From: Cognatiyoonia koreensis
GTDB lineage: Bacteria > Pseudomonadota > Alphaproteobacteria > Rhodobacterales > Rhodobacteraceae
Direction: 5' to 3'
DNA length: 64,000 nucleotides
Assembly: GCF_900109295.1 (NCBI RefSeq)
Contig: NZ_FOIZ01000001.1
Span: forward strand, 2,302,997-2,366,996
Shown here one piece after another: positions 17,098-25,092 of the stretch (positions are counted from its first letter, which is position 1; every line of letters begins with the position of its first letter). Under the pieces are notes generated by a model, which did not search any database, was not told the origin of the DNA, and was given only the letters and a program-made list of their open reading frames with translations. The position numbers and the translations under genes were made by a program.

Positions 17098-17793
17098 ATG
17101 CAAGACCAAACCTTGCCAGAAAACATTGCGAACCGGCTTCGGCGCGACATTCTGCGGGGTAAGCTTGTGCCTGGCGATTCACTCAAGGAACGCGACAGCG
17201 CAGCCGAACTTGGTGTCAGCAGAACCCCCATGCGAGAGGCGATCCGTATCGTCGCACGTGAAGGTCTGATCACGCTTCGCCCCGCCCGAAGTCCAATCGT
17301 GGCAGTGCCCGATGTGAAAGCAGTGACCGACGATGTCGAGGTCCTTCTGGCGGTCGAAAAACTATCCGCTGAACTTGCCTGTGCCCGAGCGACCGTTGCG
17401 GAAGTCGATGAAATTGCCGCAATCCTAAAGCGTATGGACGACAATTTCGATACGATGGATCCGCTGGATATGTTCGAGATCGACATGAGCTTCCACTCAG
17501 CCATCGCGAAAGCGTCCCATAACGAGCCCCTTGCCGAAATACATGGACGGTTTCTCGCTCGATTGTGGCGCAGCAGGTTCCTTGCCGCTATGAAACGGCG
17601 CAATCGTGCCAGCGTGATCAAACATCACACCGGCATACTTGCAGCACTGCGTAAGCGTGACACCGTGGCAATCAGAAAAGCGATCAGCATTCACCTCGAT
17701 CAACTGACAGAGGACATCGTGCAGGTCATCCGAGACGAAAACGAACTACGCGAACAACGCAATGCCAAAACAGCAAATGATCTATCAGCTTAG
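17098..17793 (+). CDS. GntR family transcriptional regulator with FCD domain
   Basis: A 231-aa FadR-subfamily regulator. The N-terminal winged helix holds SAAELGVSRTPMREAIRIVA, the classic GntR recognition segment. The C-terminal all-helical FCD domain carries likely metal/ligand residues: Asp and His in FEIDMSFHSAIA, His in VIKHHTGI and His in AISIHLDQL. The ATG at 17098 has GGAAAGGA about 5 nt upstream. An ATG at 17080 is possible and would add six residues. It is divergent from dctP, with two palindromes between them. It is the only GntR regulator in the window, so it is the natural candidate to bind all seven TGGTATACCA sites, released by a sugar-acid effector. Confidence 0.92.
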   Translation: MQDQTLPENIANRLRRDILRGKLVPGDSLKERDSAAELGVSRTPMREAIRIVAREGLITLRPARSPIVAVPDVKAVTDDVEVLLAVEKLSAELACARATVAEVDEIAAILKRMDDNFDTMDPLDMFEIDMSFHSAIAKASHNEPLAEIHGRFLARLWRSRFLAAMKRRNRASVIKHHTGILAALRKRDTVAIRKAISIHLDQLTEDIVQVIRDENELREQRNAKTANDLSA

Positions 17794-17809
17794 AACTGCG
17801 CGAGGCAGA

Positions 17810-18565
17810 TTAATGGATCAGCGAACCACCGTTCACGTCAACCTCTGATCCAGTCACATAAGCCGATAGGCCAGATCCCAAAAATAGACAGCATCCCGCA
17901 ACGTCTTGTGCCGTCCCTGCACGGCCCATGGGAATTCCGGCTAGCACCTGCGCGCGCATCTCGTCAGTCAGTTTGCCAGCCGTGATGTCGGTTGCAATAA
18001 ACCCCGGACATATCGCGTTCGCGCGCACACCGTGGGGTGCCAGCTCTCTTGCCATCGCTTTGGTCAGGCCAAGAATGCCTGCTTTAGCTGCGGAATAATG
18101 CGGCCCGCCAAAGATGCCGCCGCCCCGCTGGGCAGAAACCGATGACATGTTGACGATACTTCCTGCCTTGCGTTCGCGCATATGCGGGATCACGGACTGC
18201 GACATGTAAAGTGTGCCACGCAGGTTCACATCCAACACCGCATCATAATTGTCAGGCGCTATGTCCATCAGTTTCAGCGGCTGGGTAATACCGGCATTGT
18301 TCACCAGAATGTCGATCCTGCCGAAAATCGCGATAAGATCAGCCGCCACGGCCTCACAGGCGTCTTTGTCAGTAACGTCGCAGGCCCGTCCCACATGCCC
18401 CTCGCCCGGCAGATCACTTGCAGCTTCAGCGGCAGCTTGCTCATCAATGTCCAGTATCGCAACGCGGCAGCCATGTTCAGCAAAAAGGGCCGCTGTCGCT
18501 TTTCCCAAACCACGTGGGCTTGCACCGCCGGTGATGATCGCTGTCTGGCTGTGAAGAAGTTTCAT
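17810..18565 (-). CDS. SDR family oxidoreductase (FabG-like)
   Basis: A 251-aa classical SDR with TGGASPRGLG at residues 13-22, NNAGITQ near residue 88 and catalytic YSAAK near residue 156. It ends VDVNGGSLIH. The start at 18565 has AGGAG 7 nt upstream. It is the third gene of the split-transketolase operon, 9 nt after the C-terminal transketolase subunit, and convergent with gntR with 16 nt between the stops. In this operon it probably oxidises a polyol or sugar acid to the ketose that the transketolase uses. The substrate is unknown. Confidence 0.88.
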   Translation of the reverse strand: MKLLHSQTAIITGGASPRGLGKATAALFAEHGCRVAILDIDEQAAAEAASDLPGEGHVGRACDVTDKDACEAVAADLIAIFGRIDILVNNAGITQPLKLMDIAPDNYDAVLDVNLRGTLYMSQSVIPHMRERKAGSIVNMSSVSAQRGGGIFGGPHYSAAKAGILGLTKAMARELAPHGVRANAICPGFIATDITAGKLTDEMRAQVLAGIPMGRAGTAQDVAGCCLFLGSGLSAYVTGSEVDVNGGSLIH

Positions 18566-18574
18566 GTGATGCTC

Positions 18575-19621
18575 CTATAACCACGATTTCACTGTCGCGG
18601 TGACTGCGTCGACCGAAATGCCATATTGATCGTGTAAGGTGGGCAAAGCGCCCGCGTCCAGAAATGCATCCGGTAATGCAATCTGGCGGAATGGCACATT
18701 CACGCCCGCGCGCATCAGGGCTGCACCGACAGCCTCGCCCAAGCCACCCGTGATGGAATGATTTTCAGCCGTTACAACCAGCCGTCCGCCCTTACCCGCC
18801 TCGGCCGTGATCGTTGACACGTCCAGCGGTTTAATTGTGGGCACATGCAGTACGCCGCAATCGATTCCATCGGTCTGCAATCGCTTGGCTGCGTCCAATA
18901 CGCGCATCGTCATGAAGCCGGTGGATACGAACAGAACGTCATTGCCGTCTCGGATCATTTGGGCCTGACCCAGCTTGAACTGGTATCCATATTCGCCCAA
19001 TACGTTTGGAACATTGCCGCGTAGCAAACGCATGTAAACAGGGCCAGGATGATCAGCAATGGCTCGGGTGGCCTGATCAATCTCAATCGCATCACAGGGA
19101 TCAACGACGGTCAAATTCGGCATCGCCCGCATGATCGCCAGATCATCAGTTGCCTGGTGGCTGGGGCCATAGCCCGTGGTCAGCCCCGGCAAGGCACAGA
19201 CGATCTTAACGGGCAGGTTTTCCTCGGCAATCGCCATGCAGATAAAGTCATAGGCGCGCCGAGATGCAAACACGGCATACGTTGTCGCAAACGGCGTAAA
19301 ACCTTCGCGCGCCAATCCGGCGGCAGCTGAAATCATGACCTGCTCTGCCATGCCCATTTGATAGAAGCGATCCGGATAAGCTTTGGCAAAAACGTGCAAG
19401 TCGGTGTATTTTGACAAATCCGCCGTCAACCCAACGATGTCGCTACGGGACTTGGCCAAATCAACCAACGCATGGCCGAAGGGGGCGGCGATGGTATCGC
19501 GCCCTTCCGCATCAAGCGACGCAATCATGGCAGAGGTCGTCAGCTTCTTGCCATCTTCGGACACCGGCACGGTGCGGGGTCTATATTTTGACTTGCGGCG
19601 GGACAGGCTTGCATCAGTCAT
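18575..19621 (-). CDS. transketolase C-terminal subunit (split transketolase)
   Basis: A 348-aa protein covering the pyrimidine-binding and C-terminal domains of transketolase. Clear marks are YQMGMAEQVMISAAAGLARE (active-site Glu region), TTYAVFASRRAYD and GYGPSHQATDD. I start it at the ATG at 19621, which overlaps the N-terminal subunit gene by 8 bp and follows AAGGGGAAG. A much longer open frame exists upstream but only reads through the neighbour out of frame. It forms a heteromeric enzyme with the 19614-20459 product. Split transketolases in sugar-acid clusters act on unusual ketose phosphates or ketoses; the exact substrate is unknown. Confidence 0.92.
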   Translation of the reverse strand: MTDASLSRRKSKYRPRTVPVSEDGKKLTTSAMIASLDAEGRDTIAAPFGHALVDLAKSRSDIVGLTADLSKYTDLHVFAKAYPDRFYQMGMAEQVMISAAAGLAREGFTPFATTYAVFASRRAYDFICMAIAEENLPVKIVCALPGLTTGYGPSHQATDDLAIMRAMPNLTVVDPCDAIEIDQATRAIADHPGPVYMRLLRGNVPNVLGEYGYQFKLGQAQMIRDGNDVLFVSTGFMTMRVLDAAKRLQTDGIDCGVLHVPTIKPLDVSTITAEAGKGGRLVVTAENHSITGGLGEAVGAALMRAGVNVPFRQIALPDAFLDAGALPTLHDQYGISVDAVTATVKSWL

Positions 19622-20459
19622 CAGGCTTCCCCTTGTCCAATATCTCCAACGCCCGCGCCCACTCGTCCGGCTCGACACGCACGAAATGCGTGATCTCGCG
19701 GTCTTCCAGAAACGGTACGCCTTTGCACATCTTGGTCTGGCAAATAATAACGCGCGGTACTGGATCGGGATGTGCGCGGGCGGCATCAAACGCTGCGACG
19801 ACAGCGTCCATATCGTTGCCATCGACTTCTTGCGCAAACCACCCAAAACCCTGCCATCGTCCGACTTCAGGAACCTGTGCAAGCGCCGCAGTGGTCTTGC
19901 CGTCCGCTTGTTGGTCATTGAAATCAACTATTGCAATCAGGTTATCGAGCTTCCACTGAACGGCCGACATCACTGCCTCCCACGTGGATCCTTCACCAAG
20001 CTCTCCGTCCGATAGCATATTGTAGACAAAGGCCGGATTATTCTTGCGTTTGAGGCCCAGCGCCATCCCAACCGCGATCCCAAGCCCGTGGCCAAGCGAC
20101 CCGCCGGTAATTTCCATTCCCGGCGTGTACGCCGCCATGCCGGACATCGGCATGCGGCTATCATCCATGCCATAGGTCTCGATCTCGGTGTCTGGCAAAA
20201 TGCCCGCTTCGATCATGGCAGCATAAAGGGCGATAGCATAATGCCCGATTGACAGCAGGAACCGGTCGCGACCTTCCCATTCGGGATCATCAGCGCGATA
20301 GTTTAACGCATGAAAATAGGAGACGGCCAAAACATCGGCCACGCCCAGCGCCTGTCCGATATACCCCTGTCCCTGCACCTCGCCCATCAACAGGGCGTTG
20401 CGCCGAATTGCATACGCCCGGCGCGCCAAACTAACATTCGCTCTGTCGTGTTCCATCAT
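19614..20459 (-). CDS. transketolase N-terminal subunit (thiamine diphosphate-binding half)
   Basis: A 281-aa protein with the thiamine diphosphate motif SDGELGEGSTWEA near residue 150, ending in the Asn of VDFNDQQ. The upstream GGSLGHGLGIAVGMALG is typical of transketolase N-terminal halves. The start at 20459 is followed at once by a second ATG, and GGGGAGG lies upstream. It is the first gene of the operon with the C-terminal half and an SDR. The TGGTATACCA site at 20518 lies 59 nt upstream, so the operon should respond to the GntR regulator. Confidence 0.92.
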   Translation of the reverse strand: MMEHDRANVSLARRAYAIRRNALLMGEVQGQGYIGQALGVADVLAVSYFHALNYRADDPEWEGRDRFLLSIGHYAIALYAAMIEAGILPDTEIETYGMDDSRMPMSGMAAYTPGMEITGGSLGHGLGIAVGMALGLKRKNNPAFVYNMLSDGELGEGSTWEAVMSAVQWKLDNLIAIVDFNDQQADGKTTAALAQVPEVGRWQGFGWFAQEVDGNDMDAVVAAFDAARAHPDPVPRVIICQTKMCKGVPFLEDREITHFVRVEPDEWARALEILDKGKPDD

Positions 20460-20517
20460 GTGCGCCTCCCCGTCAGACCCACATTGCGCGGGTCAGGCAA
20501 ATCGCACAATAAGATTC

Positions 20518-20527
20518 TGGTATACCA
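20518..20527. promoter_or_regulatory. GntR operator palindrome TGGTATACCA (site 5)
   Basis: A perfect copy in the 86-bp gap between the transketolase operon start (20459) and the end of the upstream beta-hydroxyacid dehydrogenase gene (20546). It serves the transketolase-SDR operon. Confidence 0.75.
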
Positions 20528-20545
20528 TTCCCTGTGAAACTCCAC

Positions 20546-21445
20546 TCATGTTTGCTTTGGCAGCGTCAGGCCCGCATTGCGCGCGTAAACCTTGGCAACA
20601 GCAGAGTCATGTTCGCCGCCAAGGCCAGACCCGGATGCCGCCAAGTACTGTTGCAAGGCCGCCGCTGTGATCGGCGCAGAGAACTTTGCACTTTTTGCGA
20701 TATCGAGGACGATCCCAAGGTCTTTTGGCCATATGTCGACCGCACTGAGTGGCCGGTAATCGCCGTTGACGATCGAAGGCGCGCGGCTTTCCAAGGCCCA
20801 GCTGTTACCTGCACACTGGGTGATTACTTCAAGGAATTGTGCGGGTTCCACACCTTGGGTCATGCCAAAAGTCATGGCTTCGGCCATAGCGGCGATCTGT
20901 ACGCCAGTCAGCATTTGATTGACAGCTTTCATTGATGACCCTGCGCCTGCAGCGTCACCAAGGCGGAATACCTTGGCGGACATCGCATCAAGCACCGGCG
21001 CAGCCTTTTCGAACGCTTCGGGCACGCCGGCAGCCAGAATGGAAAGCGTGCCTTCACCCGCTTTGATCGTGCCACCCGATACGGGGGCATCAATATAGAG
21101 CAAACCCAGTTCGGCGCAGCGCGCTTCCATGGACCGCGCGAAATCAGGGGCGACCGTTGCGCATGCAACTACAGCTGTCCCCTTGGCCAATTTTACTGCG
21201 ATACCGTCAGCACCAAAGAGCACGGCCTCGGTTTGGGCCGCATTCACAACGACGATGACCGCAGCATCAAGGGTGGCGGCAACGTCTTGGAATGCACCAA
21301 GTGCGCCGCCTTCATTCTGAAACCGCGTCATCGCATCGGTATTGATATCATAGCCATACGTCTTCAGACCGGCACGAACCAATGCCCCTGCCATACCATA
21401 CCCCATGGCCCCAAGACCAAAAATCGCCACTTGGTAGTCAGACAT
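20546..21445 (-). CDS. NAD-dependent beta-hydroxyacid dehydrogenase (L-threonate dehydrogenase LtnD-like)
   Basis: A 299-aa member of the 3-hydroxyisobutyrate dehydrogenase family. It has IFGLGAMGYGMAGAL at the N-terminus, DAPVSGGTIKAGEG near residue 122 and the catalytic Lys in GSSMKAVNQMLTG near residue 172. The ATG at 21445 follows GAGGGGGG. The DAPVSGG loop and length fit the LtnD/GarR branch, which oxidises tetronates such as L-threonate or reduces tartronate semialdehyde. Its own operator is at 21476, 30 nt upstream, so it is a separate transcription unit in the same regulon. It is not a recent duplicate of the 6991-7914 gene, because the substrate loops differ. Confidence 0.85.
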   Translation of the reverse strand: MSDYQVAIFGLGAMGYGMAGALVRAGLKTYGYDINTDAMTRFQNEGGALGAFQDVAATLDAAVIVVVNAAQTEAVLFGADGIAVKLAKGTAVVACATVAPDFARSMEARCAELGLLYIDAPVSGGTIKAGEGTLSILAAGVPEAFEKAAPVLDAMSAKVFRLGDAAGAGSSMKAVNQMLTGVQIAAMAEAMTFGMTQGVEPAQFLEVITQCAGNSWALESRAPSIVNGDYRPLSAVDIWPKDLGIVLDIAKSAKFSAPITAAALQQYLAASGSGLGGEHDSAVAKVYARNAGLTLPKQT

Positions 21446-21475
21446 CACGGCCCCCCTCAAACATTCTCAAAAAAA

Positions 21476-21485
21476 TGGTATACCA
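21476..21485. promoter_or_regulatory. GntR operator palindrome TGGTATACCA (site 6)
   Basis: A perfect copy, flanked as ATGGTATACCAT, between the LtnD-like gene (start 21445) and the stop of the Gfo/Idh/MocA gene (21511). It controls the LtnD-like gene. Confidence 0.75.
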
Positions 21486-21510
21486 TCTCTCTGGCAAAGC
21501 CCAGACGACT

Positions 21511-22518
21511 TTAGTGGCCAGAAAGTAAACCTAGCCGCGCACGTAATTGTGCTTCGATTTCCAGTGCGATGGCCAAGGTCCGGGTCGCGTCTGCAACGTC
21601 GATCAAAGGTGTGGCACCATTCATCACTTCGAGAAAATGATCCAACTGTGCGTGCAAGGGCTCGGCCGTGTTTACAGCGACATCTACAGGGGTGCGCTTC
21701 GCGGCTTGTCCCCATGCGACGCCCTGCCAAAGCGACATCGACGGAAAACTGATTCCGCCTTTGGAGCCTGTGATCCACATCATGTCCTGACCGGTCGTAC
21801 CGATATTCGGGTTCTCGCCGGTTCCAGCCTCAAAACCCCATGGGCTTGGGGCTGTGTCTGCAAAGCTGATCGTCGCCGTGGCACCGCACTCAAGACGCAA
21901 TGCAATCGCACCGCTTTCGATCCGCCCATCTCTGCGCAACGACTGTCCAGGCAAACAGACAACCTCCGCAATTTCTCCTAAAACAAAACGCAGAATATCG
22001 ATGTCATGAACGAGGTTGATAAGAACCGGAGACCCGCCAGCAGTGCGCCAGTTCCCTTCAAAATACGTGTCCGGCTTGCGCATGGCCCAGATCAGCGTGG
22101 CCGTGACTGGCGTGCCGATCGCCCCTTCGGCAAGCATGGCACGCAATTGGCGAACCGAAGCGTGATAGCGGCGGTGGTGCCCGACCAAGGATTGCACTCC
22201 GGCTTGCGTCAGGGCCGCTTGCATCACGTCCGCTCCGCCCACGTTGTCCGACACAGGCTTTTCGATCAACACATGCCAACCACGTTTAGCGGCCGTAACC
22301 CCATGGGCCGTATGCAGCCCCGTCGGAGTCGCGATAATCGCGCCGTCTACGCCATCGGGAACATCGTCCATGTCCGCAAAACGCGCAACATCAGCACCCG
22401 CATCGATGCGCATATCCGGATCGACAAGACCAACAAGCTCGCAGTCGTGATGGGCCTGCACAGCTTTCACTTGACGGATACCGATCAGGCCGCCACCGAC
22501 AACAACGATCCGTTTCAC
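21511..22518 (-). CDS. Gfo/Idh/MocA family oxidoreductase
   Basis: A 335-aa protein with an N-terminal Rossmann fold (VVVGGGLIGIRQ), the NAD-side IATPTGLHTAHG, the catalytic Lys region HVLIEKPVSDN near residue 92 and the C-terminal Gfo/Idh substrate domain. I choose the GTG at 22518, which overlaps the upstream dehydratase stop as GTGA. An ATG at 22539 is also in frame. The family oxidises sugars or inositols, often to lactones, and includes D-apiose dehydrogenase ApsD. Given the apionate-type genes at 8989-12407, an apiose or related aldose dehydrogenase is possible, but no ApnL-type lactonase is visible. The substrate is open. Confidence 0.85.
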   Translation of the reverse strand: MKRIVVVGGGLIGIRQVKAVQAHHDCELVGLVDPDMRIDAGADVARFADMDDVPDGVDGAIIATPTGLHTAHGVTAAKRGWHVLIEKPVSDNVGGADVMQAALTQAGVQSLVGHHRRYHASVRQLRAMLAEGAIGTPVTATLIWAMRKPDTYFEGNWRTAGGSPVLINLVHDIDILRFVLGEIAEVVCLPGQSLRRDGRIESGAIALRLECGATATISFADTAPSPWGFEAGTGENPNIGTTGQDMMWITGSKGGISFPSMSLWQGVAWGQAAKRTPVDVAVNTAEPLHAQLDHFLEVMNGATPLIDVADATRTLAIALEIEAQLRARLGLLSGH

Positions 22519-24023
22519 ATCACCGCACCAATCTGCCACGGCACGAATTCATAGTCTCCCAAACCTTGCGCTTCTGATTTGCTTGCCTCACCCGACGCGA
22601 CACGCAGGAACAGATCATAAATCTCGCGACCCTTCTCTGCGACACTGACACCGCTACTCAGGATCGTCCCGGCATCGACGTCCATGTCTTCGGACATGCG
22701 CACAGCCATCTCGGTATTCGTGGCGACTTTGATTGTCGGGCTTGGTTTCGAGCCGAACGCCGACCCCCGCCCGGTGGTAAAGCACACCAAATTGCAGCCA
22801 CCCGCGATTTGTCCCGTGACAGACGCCGGATCATAGCCGGGGCTGTCCATGAACGTGAAACCGCGGGCGGTCACCTGTTCTGCGTATCTGTAGACTCCGG
22901 TCAACGGCGTCGTGCCTCCCTTGGCCACAGCGCCCAACGATTTTTCGAGGATCGTCGTCAAGCCACCCTTCTTGTTGCCAGGCGAAGGATTGTTGTCCAT
23001 CGAACCACGATTGCGTGCGGTGTAGTCTTCCCACCAGCGGATCAGCGCGATCAGCTTGTCACCGACCGCACGGTCAATCGCCCGCCGAGTGAGCAGGTGT
23101 TCGGCCCCGTAAACCTCGGGTGTTTCGGCTAGAACTCCAGTACCACCTTGCGCCACCAATAGATCACACGCATAGCCTAGCGCTGGATTGGCAGTAATGC
23201 CCGACCACGCATCTGATCCCCCACACTGAAGTGCGACCTTTAATTCCGAAACCGGACAGGCCGTTCGTTTTGCCTGATTTGCAAGCGGCAGCATGGCTGC
23301 AACCTTTTCGATACCCAATTCAACAGTGCGGCGCAGGCCCGCGACGTTCTGTATATTCATTGTCTGGAACAAGGGCCCCTGTTTGAGCCCCCAGGCATCC
23401 AACAACCAGTCGATCTGGTTCATTTCACAACCCAGACCAACCATCAGCACACCGGCATGGTTGGGATGACGCGCATAACCCCACATAACGCGTTGCAACG
23501 CCTCAAAGCCGTCTCCATCACCGGCCATACCGCAGCCGGTGCCGTGTACGAAGGCCGCGACGCCATCCACGTTCGGGTAATCTGCAAGGACGTCGGGCGT
23601 GAAATGGTCTGCGATCATCCGCGCCGCCGTCGCTGAACAATTTACTGAAGTGACAATTGCGATATAGTTGCGCGTTCCGACGCTCCCGTTGTCCCGTCGA
23701 AAACCCATGAACGTATCACGTTCGTGTTCCGGTACTGCTGTTACAGGACGCAAGTCGGTCGCAAATTCATAATCCGCATCGGTCGCGCGAAAGGCGACAT
23801 TATGCGTATGCACATGTTCACCCGATGCAATGTCCTGTGACGCAAAACCGATGACTTGGGCATACTTGCGCACCGCCTCACCCTGGTTGATGGACGCGGT
23901 TGCGATCTTGTGGCCGGATGGAATAAGGCCAGAAGTCTGCACTGACTCGATCGCAGTGTTCGCCGCAAGCGATCGCGTAGCAGTTACAACATTGTCGGAC
24001 GGGTCAAGACGCACGCAATCCAT
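22515..24023 (-). CDS. altronate dehydratase family protein (UxaA-like)
   Basis: A 502-aa protein joining an N-terminal SAF-type domain (residues about 1-80, with HTHNVAF) to the C-terminal UxaA/GarD catalytic domain. Landmarks are RRDNGSVGTRNYIAI near residue 104, FVHGTGCGMAGDGDGF near residue 155, GGSDAWSGITANPALG near residue 270 and NLVCFTTGRGSAFG near residue 410. Family members are iron-dependent dehydratases of D-altronate or D-galactarate that yield 2-keto-3-deoxy acids. I start it at the ATG at 24023 with GAAGG upstream. An open frame to 24137 would include the operator. It is the first gene of an operon with the Gfo/Idh/MocA gene; the operator at 24122 is 99 nt upstream. Confidence 0.9.
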   Translation of the reverse strand: MDCVRLDPSDNVVTATRSLAANTAIESVQTSGLIPSGHKIATASINQGEAVRKYAQVIGFASQDIASGEHVHTHNVAFRATDADYEFATDLRPVTAVPEHERDTFMGFRRDNGSVGTRNYIAIVTSVNCSATAARMIADHFTPDVLADYPNVDGVAAFVHGTGCGMAGDGDGFEALQRVMWGYARHPNHAGVLMVGLGCEMNQIDWLLDAWGLKQGPLFQTMNIQNVAGLRRTVELGIEKVAAMLPLANQAKRTACPVSELKVALQCGGSDAWSGITANPALGYACDLLVAQGGTGVLAETPEVYGAEHLLTRRAIDRAVGDKLIALIRWWEDYTARNRGSMDNNPSPGNKKGGLTTILEKSLGAVAKGGTTPLTGVYRYAEQVTARGFTFMDSPGYDPASVTGQIAGGCNLVCFTTGRGSAFGSKPSPTIKVATNTEMAVRMSEDMDVDAGTILSSGVSVAEKGREIYDLFLRVASGEASKSEAQGLGDYEFVPWQIGAVM

Positions 24024-24345
24024 TTCACACCTTCGCTTTGCAAACCGGCGTGTCACCGCCACGCGCTCAAAACGGTAAGAGCGCGAGCGACGGCTCACAA
24101 GCCGGAAAATGAAATTCGTTTTGGTATACCAAAACAAAATATAGCGCGTATAGTGCCGCAGAACCGAAGCCAGTGCCGACGTGAAAACATGTCAATAAAT
24201 CAAATGAGCCAGACAGGTCGACATAACCATTGCGTCACATTGGCGAAGGCAGCAGAAGGCTGTTCGGCAAAGGCCAATCTGTCACCATTGACAGCAAACA
24301 AACGCAAGGACTCACCAACGCTGAACAGGGTCTGGGGGGATATCC
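24024..24345. other. divergent intergenic regulatory region
   Basis: These 322 bp separate the UxaA-like operon (minus) from the SDR-IlvD-FAH operon (plus). They hold the operator palindrome at 24122-24131 and an AT-rich run just after it. I see no convincing gene; short open frames here lack ribosome sites and family features. Confidence 0.6.
24122..24131. promoter_or_regulatory. GntR operator palindrome TGGTATACCA (site 7)
   Basis: A perfect copy within TTGGTATACCAA, 99 nt before the UxaA-like start and 215 nt before the start of the plus-strand SDR at 24346. It is the right-hand end of the operator set. Confidence 0.75.
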
Positions 24346-25092
24346 ATGACAAAACAAAGACTTGAAGGTAAGCGCGTGCTCGTTACCGCTGCGGGACAAG
24401 GTATCGGGCGTGCAAGTGCTTTGGCCATGGCAGCTGAAGGTGCGCAGGTTTTTGCAACCGACGTCAACACCGACGCGCTCAAGACACTTGAAGGTGTCGA
24501 GACATTTGCGGTCGATGTACGCGACCAGGAAAGCGTGGCCGATGGTGTGGCACGCGCCAATCCCGACGTTCTGTTTAATTGCGCCGGATTCGTCCATCAC
24601 GGAACAGTGCAAGAAGCCACCGATGATGAAATCGACTTTGCTTTCGACTTGAACGTTCGCTCGATGATGCGAACCATCCGCGCAGCCCTACCCGGTATGT
24701 TGGAACGCAAAGGCGGATCAATTATCAACATGTCCTCGGCCTGTTCCAGCGTGATTGGTGCGCCAAACCGTTTCATCTATGGCACAACCAAAGCAGCGGT
24801 AATTGGCCTGACGAAATCCGTGGCGGTGGACTATGTCGCCAAGGGAATCCGGTGCAACTGTATCTGTCCCGGAACTGTGGAATCACCCAGTTGGCATGAT
24901 CGCGTGGCAGCACTTGGGGAACAGCTCGGCAGCAAGGATGCAGCCTTGAAGCAGTTCGTGGAACGCCAACCAATGGGGCGCGTCGCGTCAGCAGAAGAAA
25001 TTGCAGCTTTGGTTGTCTACCTCGCAAGTGACGAAAGCGCGTTCACCACAGGACACCCTCATATCATTGACGGAGGCTGGTCAGGCCAATGA
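24346..25092 (+). CDS. SDR, 2-keto-3-deoxy-L-fuconate dehydrogenase-like
   Basis: A 248-aa SDR that begins with the [19 protein letters not shown] motif and has NCAGFVHHG near residue 82. The catalytic segment [19 protein letters not shown] is near residue 143, and the protein ends IIDGGWSGQ. This sequence style is typical of the BDH2/KDF-dehydrogenase branch, which oxidises 2-keto-3-deoxy-L-fuconate or -rhamnonate at C4. Genes for an IlvD-type dehydratase (4-bp ATGA overlap) and an FAH hydrolase follow, which completes a non-phosphorylating sugar-acid route ending in pyruvate plus a hydroxy acid. The ATG at 24346 follows GGGGGGA. Confidence 0.86.
   Translation: MTKQRLEGKRVLVTAAGQGIGRASALAMAAEGAQVFATDVNTDALKTLEGVETFAVDVRDQESVADGVARANPDVLFNCAGFVHHGTVQEATDDEIDFAFDLNVRSMMRTIRAALPGMLERKGGSIINMSSACSSVIGAPNRFIYGTTKAAVIGLTKSVAVDYVAKGIRCNCICPGTVESPSWHDRVAALGEQLGSKDAALKQFVERQPMGRVASAEEIAALVVYLASDESAFTTGHPHIIDGGWSGQ

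Noticed and set aside
18575..19927. A longer (450-codon) reading of the transketolase C-terminal gene
   Set aside because: The extra 102 residues read through the N-terminal subunit gene out of frame and are unlike transketolase. The ATG at 19621 has a ribosome site.
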